From Clavelina lepadiformis (Eukaryota; Chordata; Ascidiacea; Aplousobranchia; Clavelinidae), in assembly GCF_947623445.1 (NCBI RefSeq), contig NC_135247.1, positions 19,160,501-19,224,500 on the forward strand: a DNA stretch of 64,000 nt, given 5' to 3'. Position numbers and translations under genes: made by a program. Numbering within the stretch: the stretch's first letter is position 1; every line of letters begins with the position of its first letter. The notes under the pieces were generated by a model, which saw only the letters and a list, made by a program, of their open reading frames with translations, made no database searches and was not told the DNA's origin. Below, one piece after another: positions 22,601 to 34,100 of the stretch.

Positions 22601-25600
22601 TTGTATCTTTTTCCTCATAATGCAGTGAAAAGCTTTCATTACTGAAGCCGGTTGCGAGATGATTTACAACGCTTAATTCAACTCCATAAACATCACCTAA
22701 AGCACATTAAACGCACAAAATCAATGAAAACAATGTGCAACAGGTAATTTGGTATTAGGAAAACCTGATTTCAAAATAAACTTTTTATCCAGTGACGTGA
22801 AATATAAAATATTGTTTGGAATAAATTAAATAATAAACGATGCTTGAATACAAACAACCTCCGTTTGTTGAGTTTGCTTCTGGCAAGTTGACAACAGCCA
22901 CGAAAACATTTGGTGTTGTTGCATTAAATACTTCTCCGTCGCTCACATTAACTTTGTCTGCAACCTGGTCCAGTATTCTGAGTAGTCTATAAATAAATCA
23001 GGAGTTATTATTTTTATGCTTCATTGCAATTAAAGGAAATACCAAAAATGACACCAACTTTTGTGTTGTATTTGGGCGATAATTTTTTCCTGGTGAATTG
23101 AGATTCCCTAAAACTTCCACAACTTTAGTGGAATCCTGCAACAGATTTACAGGTCAATATAACGATAATTAGCTTCCTGTAATACAACTGTGTGGATTTA
23201 CATGAATTTAGCACTGCATAGTGATGCACTCACCTCTTTAGTTAACGATGTTTTGGTAAAAACTATGGATTCCAAATCCTTTATTTTCTTCTCAATCTCA
23301 TTTGGGATTAAAATAGTTGAAGTGGTCGATATCGGAATTGTCCATATTGGAGTGGTCGCTGAAGTGGTCGATATCGGAATGGTCGATGTTGGAGTGGTCG
23401 CTGCAGTGGTCGATATCAGAGTGGTCGCTGCAGTGGTCGATATCAGTGTGGTCGATGAAGTGGTTGATGTTGGAGTGGTCATCGCAGTGGTTGATCTTGG
23501 AGTGGTCGATATTGGAGTTGTCGCTGCAGTGGTCGATCTTGGAGTGGTCGCTGTAGTGGTCGATCTTGGAGTGGTCGCTGCAGTGGTCGATATCAGAGTG
23601 GTCGATGAAGCGGTTGGTATTGGAGTGGTCGATGAAGTGGTCGATCTTGGAGTGGTCGCTGCAGTGGTCGATCTTGGAGTGGTCGCTGCAGTGGTCGATA
23701 TCAGAGTGGTCGATGAAGTGGTTGATGTTGGAGTGGTCGATCTTGGAGTGGTCACCGCAGTGGTTGATCTTGGAGTGGTCGATATCGGAGTTGTCGCTGC
23801 AATGGTCGGTCTTGGAGTGGTCGCTGCAGTGGTTGATCTTGGAGTGGTCGCTGCAGTGGTTGATCTTGGAGTGGTCGATATCGGAGTTGTCGCTGCAATG
23901 GTCGATCTTGGAGTGGTCGCTGCAGTGGTTGATCTTGGAGTGGTCGCTGCAGTGGTCGATCTTGGAGTGGTCGCTGCAGTGGTCGATATCGGAGTGGTCG
24001 CTGCAGTGGTTGATATCAGTGTGGTCGATGAAGTAGTTGGTATTGGAGTGGTCGCTGAAGTGGTCGCTGAAGTGGTCGATGAAGTGGTCGATCTGGGAGT
24101 GGTCGCTGCAGTGGTCGATCTTGGAGTGGTCGCTGCAGTGGTCGATGAAGTGGTCGATCTTGGAGTGTTCGCTGCAGTGGTTGATTTCGGAGCGGTCGCT
24201 GCAGTGGTCGATATCGGAGCGGTCGCTAAAGTGGTTGATAAGTGAAAAAATAAACATCCAAACATAAACAGGGGAAAACATTCAGAGCTCGCTCGTATGA
24301 ACATGCGCCTTCTTTTTAACATCATCTATTGTTTGATGAATTTATAAAATGTGTCTTGCTTACGTGCAAGTTAGATATTTGAACCAGCTCAAAAGTAAAT
24401 AAACTACGCTCACGAGCCATTCGTGTTGATAAATCAGTTAGCTGTTAGATAAAGTGCAGTATCAAAGCTGGTGCAAATGGGCGCCGTCTTTGTTCGACTT
24501 ACCGACAGATGCTATTTTATCCAAATAAATGACCGCATTTCCTGTGGCGATTAGTTTCAAAATGGCCCCTTTTTTCACTTTAATACCATTCACTTGCTCA
24601 TAGCTTGTGGCCTCTTTGTTCTGTTGACGCCAGAGTTCATCCCTAAAATACATTTCTCCACTTTAAACCGACTCAGATATCGCAATATTTCGTACAAATT
24701 TGTTTGCGACTTTTAAAATAATTGAAATTTCTTACTCAATGGAACCAGATATCTGAATTAAGCGGAAAGTATAATCGCCTTCTGTTTGCCGCCAAAACCA
24801 AAAACTTAATTCAAGCTCCTCAGTTGTATTCGCTTTCAATGTCAGAGTTGCTTCAGGGATGTAGGAATACTTTGCAAGGAAATGCTCTAAAGTGAGTTAT
24901 ACCAAATATAGTGATTACCGATTCATACGTCATATAAATGTATGACAGTAAACTAAAACCACAACTACATGAAAACATTGAGATTTTATCCAAAAAATTA
25001 AGTATGACTTACTTCCCCCTTTGGGAATTCCCCTACTGCTCCGTTCCCAACCAACATTTTCATAATTGCAGAAGGGTTCGGTTGCAGACTCAAAACCACA
25101 ATCAACTTAAAACAATTTTGGCTTATTACGTTGTTTGGTCGGATTTTATAATCAAACATACAGATGTATAATTGACATTCATTATGGCACATAACGTGCT
25201 GTTGCTCAAAAGAAATTCAAGTGGACCAGACTGTGACGGACGCACAATTCCAACATACAGTCGAATCCGCTTAATTCGGACACCGGATAACCCGGACAAC
25301 CGCTTTATTCGGCCAAAATGCTCGGGAACGGAACAAAAGCAAAAATTGAACGTAAAAAACTCCTGTTAATTCGGACGATTCTCCGCTTAATTCGGACACA
25401 GGTTCGCAATTCCATCGTTAGGTTATGACACAATAAACAGTACTTCGTTCGTTTTAAGACAAGATTCAATTGCATTATGAGTGATTATGGTGAAACAATG
25501 ACGATCCATGCAGTAACAATCGACAATGAACTCATATAACGCCGTGCCAGCTTCATAGTCGCTTTTACTTCGGTACAATTGCGTCCATCTTGTAGGACAA

Positions 25601-28600
25601 AATTGTACAGAAAAGTTTAGCACAAAAAGTGAAATTGCTCACTAAAGTAAACGAAGACGTTTTATGCGATCAGTGCCAGTTACTGCAGTATAGCGCAGGT
25701 GCAATTCATTTATTACGCAACACTACAGTATTTTAAATGCGTTTTTTGCCTTTATGCATGACCATGAAACGAACAATTGATTTTCCGCTTAATTCGGACA
25801 AAGCCGTTTCTCCGCTTAATTGGGCAAAAGTGAGCGGAACCAAAGTGTCCGAATTAAGCGGAGTCGACTGTATTTGGTTCGTCAGCGACGTCGTATGACA
25901 TCGCTCATGCTTTTCTGGCTAGACGTTGTTTCCTTTGTTACGTAATAAACTGACCAGCTGTGCTATATTTGGATAAGCTTAGGCACTGATTTCCGCCTGG
26001 TGGTCTGAATCTAGTAAAGGATAGAGTCTATATACAACTGGTTCTGTTGGTTCTGATGCGCCAAAAGATAAAAGTATAAACCTAAATAATAAGCCAAAAG
26101 GAAAACAATAGTGGACTTGTTCATCGTTGTCTAAACCTGTATTTTCTTTAGCAGTGATGAAAAAGCTGGAGGAATTGACTCGAGTAACAATCGGATTTAA
26201 TTAAGCTACCATTGAATTTGTTTTTTATCTTTGTGGAATAGATTTTTCACAGTTCATTCATTGAATGTGCAAAAACGTCAGAAATGGATGAAATGGGGAC
26301 TTTTTGTGGCTTGGACTCAGCTTACCCAAACAAACTATTTAGGGGGTTAACCTTAGGCAGAAACGCATAAACCGTCAATTTGTCTATTTGACAGAATAAA
26401 ATGATGGTCGTCGCAATGCAAATGCACGAACTAAGCAAAGATTAATTATTAATTATTATAGTTATAGTCACAAACATAGGATGAAAATATGTTGCAGCGA
26501 TTTGAGCTGCCGACGATTCAACCTCAGACTGCTTAAGCATACGCCCAATACCTCATGTCACGTTGCGTTATGACTGGGCTTCGAACTTTCATGATATTTA
26601 GAGCCCAGAGCTTGTTGTGTTCGTGCCTGAAGTAACAAAACGTCATGCACACGTCATTTCATGTATCGTGACGGAAGCCATTTGAAGCCACAACCAAGTA
26701 GTGGCGGTAACTCTAACTCATACAGAACTGAATTGTCGACATTTGGCAAAAGTAATAAACTGAATATTGACAAGTGACGTCATTCAGTTATTATTTGAAA
26801 ATGTTGAAAATATACTGAAGCCGATTTCGGGCGGCTCCAGAGGTGAGAGATATTTCTCAGAGCTGATCTTTAAAGACTCGTATAAACTAAGCATCTTTGC
26901 CAACCTGTTATTATGCAGTTATACTCGATCTTGACGTATTTAGTGACGCTAACGCAGGGATCGCCAAACACGTCATTATGTGCTCTTAACACGCAAGACA
27001 TTTTGTCCTGACAATTCCCTTCGATGATTGATCGAGAATTTGGTGCTCTGCAATGATCGTTGTCATTCCAGCGGCATCTGAGTCAATGAATAATCAATTA
27101 TTATCTTCATCTAGCAACGTTTAGCATCATTTAGCAACCTTGTGGGGTTTGCAAATGATCTTTGTTATTGTCATAATCATAATTATATTTACAAACAAAT
27201 GCCTATAAGCAATCGGATAAATTTCTATACCTGTTTTTTTCCAATCGGCCATAGAAGGCATCTATTACGTCAATGACGTAGTGAGGTGGGCAGCTAACCT
27301 GCTGGGGGGCTTTATGTTCACAAATGTATCTTGTGTGGGCTGCATCTGCATCAACAAACATTGTACGTTAAATTTATCAAGAAAAACTTTTACCTCCAAA
27401 GGACCCAAAATATAAAGGTTCCAAGGAATAGAAATCAAAAATTCCCAAAACTGCGTGGGTACGGTTTTAATACGTCATAACGCTTGCTGACGTCGCTTCT
27501 CGTCAAATTTCAAAACATTTTTCCTCTTATTGGTGACATCAGGGTCAATTCGAGTTTTCGTTACAAGGCCACGCAATGATCACGTCTGTGGGCTCCGGCA
27601 GCAATGCGCTGTGATAACTTTCTAATTGATGAGTTGCATGAATTTGCTTGAAACTTAAAATCAATTTATGATGAAAATAAATTAGTGAGCGCAAACGCGA
27701 AACGTGACGTAAATAGGAAAAGCTTTTGTGAGGCCCTATCTAGAACTCCGGCAGTAATAACATTGGCGCTGCACCCTGTGTACGTACCAGCATAGATCAG
27801 CAGTAGCGCGATACTTAATCACAATGATGATCAAAATGTGGTGCAACTTCGGTTTCCAGCCAAGCACGCATCCACAACTTGTAACTACACAACTTTACAG
27901 GAAACGTTTGTGTAAAAACATTTGTAACAGTTTCTCCAAAGTTTAACCTATTATAAAAATTATAGCGTATTTGTCACGTGACTCAAATCTTTTGTGTAAT
28001 CGGCATCAAATTTTATTAATTGTGCGGTTTTCATGTTCCCGGTTATGTCAAGTTAAAGTTTAAAACAACGTAATAAAGGGCCACGAAAGAGTCCCCCGTC
28101 GTGTTTCAAACTTCCTTCCTTTCTCCCACGCTGCATGAGCAAGCGTCACCTTTTAAGTTTTGCAGCATGTGTGCTCCGTTTTGCATGTGTGTGCGCTAAT
28201 GTCTGTTATATCGCGTTCATGCAGCGACATAGTTTAATCTGCCGCTATTTCACCGGAAAATATCGTGCGTTCAAAGCTGTTGTTCACAGTTTCTTCTGAA
28301 CTTAACTGAAATGTTATAACATAGTAACCTACACCTAACTTAAATCTAACTCCAACAAAACCTTAAATAGCTAAAACAAACTTTTTGCATTCCCATTCTC
28401 CTAACCTAACCGCCTATCTTTAACAACGGGCTGCGTGACCTACACATGGTGAAATAGTCACTTTCCCAGAGATAAATAAAACACAAAGAACTATATAGTC
28501 GACACTAAAATGACGTATCTCGCCTCTACCAGAGATAATTTTCATCGATATTCGCGGTCGCTTTCCTCTCTGCAGCTTCAAAGTGAGAATTTGAGATAAA

Positions 28601-28676
28601 ATAAATCTCACCTTGGGCGAGGATGGTTGGAATGAAGAGCAAGATGAGGAGTAAGAGGCATCGCATCATCTTCATT
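19606..28676 (-). CDS. Adhesion GPCR, paralogue A: MAM, mucin-like stalk, GAIN/GPS, 7TM
   Basis: About 17 exons. Exon 1 (28612-28676) is a signal peptide, MKMMRCLLLLILLFIPTILAQ. Exons near 25105-25010, 24886-24737 and 24655-24497 form a MAM domain (DCGFESATEPFCNYENVGWE; VYLDxI-like end AVIYLDKIASVG). Exon about 24230-23235 is a Thr/Ser/Pro mucin-like stalk. Exons to 22275 belong to a GAIN domain. The GPS exon (about 21970-21830) includes RCECNHLTNFASLF, the autoproteolysis motif. Membrane exons follow: TM1 about 21730, TM2-3 21340-21112, TM4 21035-20860, TM5 20590-20480, TM6-7 20250-20090 (FVMFGITWIFGFLIFN). The tail ends with a short exon, TGA at 19606-19608. Family B2 receptors sense matrix or neighbouring cells; the ligand here is unknown. 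Intron 1 (3.5 kb) holds a pogo-like MITE. It is the downstream member of a tandem pair with the gene at 31127-38004. Exon edges are approximate. Confidence 0.85.
23320..24235 (-). repeat. Coding minisatellite of the paralogue A mucin-like stalk
   Basis: Imperfect tandem repeat, mostly 27-bp units with shorter variants, about 900 bp long. In the receptor frame it codes for units such as TTPRSTTAA, a likely O-glycosylated stalk. Because all units are multiples of three, other frames also stay open: HSKIDHCSD on the same strand and VVDLGVVAA on the plus strand, each over 300 codons. Only the Thr-rich frame joins the flanking receptor exons. Confidence 0.9.
25258..25870. mobile_element. Tc1/pogo (Tigger-like) MITE flanked by TA
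   Basis: A 613-bp element with about 26-bp terminal inverted repeats (CAGTCGAATCCGCTTAATTC at the left; the right end has CAGTCGACTCC, one mismatch) flanked by TA at 25256-25257 and 25871-25872. Subterminal copies of CCGCTTAATTCGGACA lie near 25384 and 25786. The TIR is of the pogo/Tigger type. No transposase frame of useful length is present. It lies in intron 1 of paralogue A and is absent from the short intron 1 of paralogue B. Confidence 0.85.
25871..28611. other. Remainder of intron 1 of paralogue A
   Basis: About 2.7 kb without a recognisable gene. It includes a stretch near 28320-28440 similar to one near 47935-48020 (both contain TCTAACTCCA and CTCCTAACCT), suggesting a dispersed repeat. 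The equivalent intron in paralogue B is only about 0.44 kb, so most of this looks inserted. Confidence 0.5.
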
Positions 28677-28830
28677 GTCAGATGAATCAGAATCATATCT
28701 TTCAACTTATATTTAAAACAATGAGGTGAAAGCTGCTGAAATAATTGATCTTTAAAGATCGCTTTGAAGACAATGAACTGTTCTTAGCTGTAAAACAAAG
28801 TTACTGACAAAGCCCTCGAGTAGTTGCGCT
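28677..28830 (-). promoter_or_regulatory. Probable promoter of paralogue A, conserved in paralogue B
   Basis: The 150 bases upstream of the start are nearly identical to those upstream of paralogue B. On the minus strand a TATA-like TTTAAATATAAG lies about 30-40 bases before the ATG; in B one base differs (AAAGATAAG). Both contain the perfect 14-bp palindrome GATCTTTAAAGATC (28747-28760 here), a candidate factor site. Confidence 0.4.
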
Positions 28831-31126
28831 TAACTGATAGCGATCATCGAACCTTCCCACCCTTGCAGTTATTGCTTTTGCATCCACACATTTGTTTGAG
28901 GCAAACTAAAACGCAAACGTCGACTCATATTTTCACCTCGCGTTCATTTTAAAAGCGAGCTATGCGGTGGCTTTCCGGTTTCATCCACAGTAATCTGCGC
29001 GGTAGACTTTACTTTTTTAAGCACAAAGCTTCGTTGCTGGATACCACGTAAAATCACGTTTATTCTCTTTTCCCTGGTCTGTTAGTTGTGACAAAATAAA
29101 CGCCGCAGCGATTTTCATCAAACACTTTGTGACGCACAAACACAGGCAATGCGCGACCGAGCAATTCTTTAATCTTCGCTCCAAGCTGCCCCGCACTTGT
29201 GCTTCAAATTATTTTTAAAAGGTCAAAAGGTTTTGTTCATTGGTTGTTCTTCTTTTTATCTAAATCAAACATCCTGCGCACATTTGATCTTGTAGAGACT
29301 GGTCCTGGGAAATTGTGCACAGCGAATAATAGCTTTAGTGACTAAAACTTCGTTTTCCGTCAACTGAAAACGTTCACCTCAGAAGACATTTTAAGCAAAC
29401 ACTTCTATTGGCGAGTACGTTGGTGCAAAAGTCCAAAAGATTTTGTACAACTTCTGCACGTGCGCTCACTCTCCTTGAAAGAAACTACAACGAAGGTGGA
29501 GACCTGGAAAGATGAACTCGCAAGCGCAAAATTGTTCCCGAGCTTAGTTATTTTTTCGCATCATTTCGAATAAATCTGCTACTTTTCGTAACTTTTTATC
29601 ACGACCGCGCACAACTTTAATCTTCGATCCAAGCTGCTTTTTGTGCGTCGGTTTCTTCTTAAAAGTTCAAAGCATTTGTTCATTGATTTTACAGATTTTT
29701 ATCAAAGTAGAAATTGATTGCGCGCATGTGCACGCGATGAATTGTTAGACCGCAATTAACGGAAGTAATTGAGCGATAAAAGTAAAATTGATGATCATTG
29801 ATCCAATTGCACGCTGTGTGTGTTGCCACAGGATTGCCTGCTTAATGTATAGAATATTTTCAATATCAAAATACATGTCAAATGCCCAATAATCGGAAAT
29901 ATTATACAAGAATGCTTTTGTTATGTGGTCAATGGCGATCCAATAGCGTGTTCAAACTCTGTAGCAATACTTATTGTATTCTTTATTTTACTTCAGTGCA
30001 ACTGAATCAATTATAGGTTTGTTTGCTGAAGCCATTATAGGTTGGGCATTATGCGTTCAATTTATATTCTATTGCGTTGTAATGCGCTGTTTAGATGATG
30101 AAGTGGTTGTGGAGCTGAATATGGTTGTAGTTATGCGAAAGTTGAAGTGGCTTGCGCAAGATCAGCAACTTTATCGAAATATTAAACCCAATGATATAAA
30201 ACTGGATTCTCAATGATATAAAACTGAAACGAAATATATCATTCGCTGCAGGCTACTTCTAACTTCATCGCGGAACTGAACGGGTAAAGCTGTCAACCGT
30301 GATGAATGCAGCAGAGGAAGCTTCCAATGCGGCCAAGTCGTTAATCAGCGGCTTCGGGTTATAAGCAGAGCTGGGCTGTAGGTACTTTGGTACGTCGGTA
30401 ACGGTACTTTCAAACTTAACAAAAAATGTACCGACGGTTCCGGTATTCGGTACGATTTAAAAAATAGTTCGGTACTTTGCCGGTACTCGGTACCGGTGCT
30501 TTTTGTGTAAAAGATGCTGCTACTATAGAACCGCGGTACTGCCCACCTACGGTTTTAGGACTACCAAAACAACTATATAATATACAGTAATTTATTTTTA
30601 TGAATAACTGATCGGTAACCACTGCAAATAGCATCTCATGCTGTTCTACTCTGCAATAAATTATCCCCGGTTTGCAACAAAAACGGTCCAAATGTGACTT
30701 TTGTTTCTGAATGTTACAAATATAGTATCTTATGTTTCAAATAAAAAGTCCATCATAGGTTAATTGTAATATTTCGTTGTTTCTTCTACGCCATTGAAAT
30801 GTTGGAAAAAAAAACAAAAACAATTATAATATACAGTAATTTATTTTTATGAATAACTGATCAGCAACCACTGAAGAAAGTTGCAGAACACTTAAAGAAA
30901 AGTTTGAAAATAATTTACTGAATATACATTCCGCTAAACTTGTGATGCAACAAAGCATCTATGAGAACATTTTTAAAAAGAAAACCAAGTTATAGTAAAC
31001 TTTTGTACAAATGCTGTCATGATATTATACACTTCATCAAATGTTTCAGTCAATTACAGCAAGCTAAGTAATATAAATGTATCAGACCATGATCCATTTC
31101 CTTCCATCTAAAGCATGTTTTTCAAA
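28831..31126. other. Intergenic sequence between the two adhesion GPCR genes
   Basis: No convincing gene. The part near 28975-29200 (GTGACGCACAAACACAGGCA and flanks) repeats sequence found twice at 38437-38985 upstream of paralogue B. A stretch of about 60 bases containing ATACAGTAATTTATTTTTAT occurs at 30580-30625 and again at 30830-30875 as a direct repeat. It also holds the GGTACCG element copy described separately. Confidence 0.5.
30379..30549. mobile_element. Dispersed GGTACCG-rich element, copy 1
   Basis: About 170 bp rich in GTACCG and CGGTAC words, ending ACCGCGGTACTGCCCACCTA. A longer relative lies at 48432-48900 with the same right end. The ends resemble a hAT-type TAGGTGGGCAGTACC inverted repeat, but the left end here is degraded and I could not define a target duplication. 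Confidence 0.55.
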
Positions 31127-34100
31127 TCATGTGCGCGTTGTGTTGGGAACTGAAACTGACGTTCTTTCCTAAAAACAAGACAAACAATTTCAACAAACTT
31201 CCTTCAACAAACGTCACCTGCATGTTCCAGGATTTCACTGTTCATCTGTGCTCGTGTTGTAAACTGGGGACTTCTCATGTAATTTTAAGTAAAACTGTTT
31301 GATTCTAAAACAGATTTCAGTCTGCATCCAAATTCCGAAGCATGGTATTTTTGTCCAATATAAAACTTTGTATTTTATACAAATCCTTTCAAACATTTCG
31401 GAAAGTCAAGTTCTTGACTGCAATGATTTATGATAATTAACAACAACATTCTTAATATTACCTCAGTAACTCTGCTATTTGAAACAACAGATGGTCTTGG
31501 AGTTAGCTTAAACAAACTCTCCCGGATGTTTTCTTTCATTCCCTTTCGTTGAAAGAAAATAATAAAAAGGGCGAAACCTGTGACATGTAGAAAGTAATAA
31601 CATTCTTATAAATGCAACAGAGCAATGTAAGAAAAACTTTCCCAATAACTTACCCTGCAGTGAGTTGAAGATGGTGAATATATAAGCAAAAGCAAGGCTC
31701 ACATCGCTGCTGTTAAAGATTAAAAATCCAAAGATCCAGGTGATGCCAAACATCACAAACAAAGTCACCGAAAACTTTAAGTTGGTTTTAAGTTGGCCTT
31801 CACGTCGTTTAATTGGCTGAAATGATTAAGTGTGGCTTATTACGAAACTTATAGATTTAATTTGAAATTCAACTTAAACACAGGTTTGTTTGCCTGAAGC
31901 TTTGTTAAAAACTAACAATACGCATTTTATGGCTGGATTTTTTCTTCATTTACTGCGGTTTAGTGCGAAGAATGACCAACTACAACTACAGACTTTCAAT
32001 GCCATTAGCTGACATGTATTAGGGGACTTGTAATTACAAATAAAATTATAAAGCAATCTAAAACGTAGAAATGTAAAATAACATCAACAACATTGTAAAG
32101 TTTAATTAAGATACAATAAGAGCAGTTGGTGCCATCAAGTGTTCACCTTTTCTCCAGGTCTCTTTTGCAAAAGATACTTGGCAGTGGAGAAAACATACAA
32201 GAGTACGTTGCCAGATAAAAGAACTGCTGCCGGTATTATCACCAAATATATCATCATGTCAGGAACTATCCAACATCTGAGCAAAACAAGAGAAAAATAT
32301 CTTTAAAACAAAACTATTATAAGTTCAAATCATTTGAAAAATTTATAAAAACTTTTAAGGAATGAGTTGGTTGTTAAATCTTTTTGTACGAGATTTGTCT
32401 TACACATAAATTATTTCTTAAAATTGAGCTTTTGTTTGTGGAAAAGATCAGGATTTATACAAAATGCTTTTCTATCATGATCATGTCATCGCCAATCAGC
32501 ACTTGCACGACATAAACATCAACTAACCTGAACTGTCCTTGTATTTTTGGTGTCTCGTCAGGGTTGACATCATTTACTTGATTCACATACCACTCTGGTT
32601 TAAGTGAGCCAATTAAAACAACCAGAATTAGTGGCAATCCCCAACCAAGAAGCAAGAATGATATTACAAAATTCTTTGATGAAAAATATACTCTAAAGTA
32701 TATGGGCTGAAACAAAACCAATGAAAATCAGAAAAATATCCTCAAATTGCCAAACAAGTCCAGCTTTTGGTTAATATTTTACCTTAAAAATTGAAATGAA
32801 AACAGGAACAGCCTGAGCAAGCATCCATACAAATGCGCTGATCAGCGCAAAGTGAAGAGATCCTGCCGCTGCTTTGCACTTCCCCTCATCCGATCTAACT
32901 CCTGGAATTTCACTGATCAGGATTAAAATGTTGAGGAGGAAAAGAGAAAACGAAAGATTCAGCATCACAAATTTTGTGCTTTGTCTCATTTGAACTTTGG
33001 TTGATTTCCTGGGAAACAATTAGGATCAAAGTTAAAATGATAACGATAGCCAATGATGAAAATTAAAGACTTATTAAAATTAAACACTTAATCGTCTGCC
33101 GTACTTTTAAGAACAGAAACCATCTCAGCATAGCAATAGTGCTGTTGGAAACAATTTGTCAACACTTTGCTTTCACAGCCGGTAAAAATTTAGAAACCGG
33201 TTTGCAGAAAATTATTTTTACCTTAATTTCATTTGTGTGTCATGGTATGACTTCAAATAGAAAAGGAAGCCACACAATCATTAAAATTAAATATCGCTAC
33301 TACTCGAAATAATCCAAACATAAAACCTAAAGATGAATTCGATTTGATAAACTTGCTTTGCAACTATTCCCATTTTAAAAACATCATTAAAAACCCAGAA
33401 AGAAACACAAACCAAATGATCAACAGAGCTATGATCATCAACAAACTTGCAATCGCTGATATTGAACATCCAACATAAGTAAGAACATCAAGTCCTTTGT
33501 CATGAGTGAGGTTGCCATATGCCTATTAACATGGACATTAAATTCTTTTGTAATTCATCATTACAGTATTTGAGGACTTTCGACCATAGATGAGATATCA
33601 CTCACAAAAAGTGATGCAAAGTTAGTTAGATGGTTACACTCGCAACGCAGCAATTGCTCTGATGAAGATAACTTGGTGCAACCTTCTGCAGACCAATAAG
33701 ATCCATCTTCAACCCAAAACCCACAAAACGATGAACCAAAAATTGATGTATTCTAGAAATGCAATGAAACGTAACAAAGCTAACTACTTTTGTCGGTATT
33801 AATGTTTGAAATAGCGTTTGAAGTTAAAGCGTCACCTCATTTATACGGAATGAAAGTTTTATCTTTTCTGTCAGATTTTCTGTGGAAACCTCGGGATCCA
33901 AAATTGTTGCGGATAATACGACATGGGAGTTTACGAATGATTCTTCGTATCCTGCATCTTCCTCAATTGCATTTGTTGAAGCGTTTGATTTAAACAAACT
34001 GTCACCAAGGAAGCTGTAAAAGCTGACTTTTCCGTCTGTAAGATGAAATGCAAGTGATCATGTTAACAAGAAGTCAAATGTTCCAAAATAAAAAAATCGC

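Noticed and set aside
23190-24245. A 351-codon plus-strand frame rich in VVDLGVVAA
   Set aside because: It is the antisense of the receptor stalk minisatellite and is open only because the units are multiples of three. No splice or start context supports it.
26485-26565. tRNA-like segment on the minus strand in intron 1 of paralogue A
   Set aside because: It has a weak B-box-like GGTTGAATC, but the arms do not pair well and no SINE tail or second copy was seen.
29974-30216. An 80-codon plus-strand frame between the GPCR genes
   Set aside because: No family features, no splice context, and AT-rich low-complexity composition.
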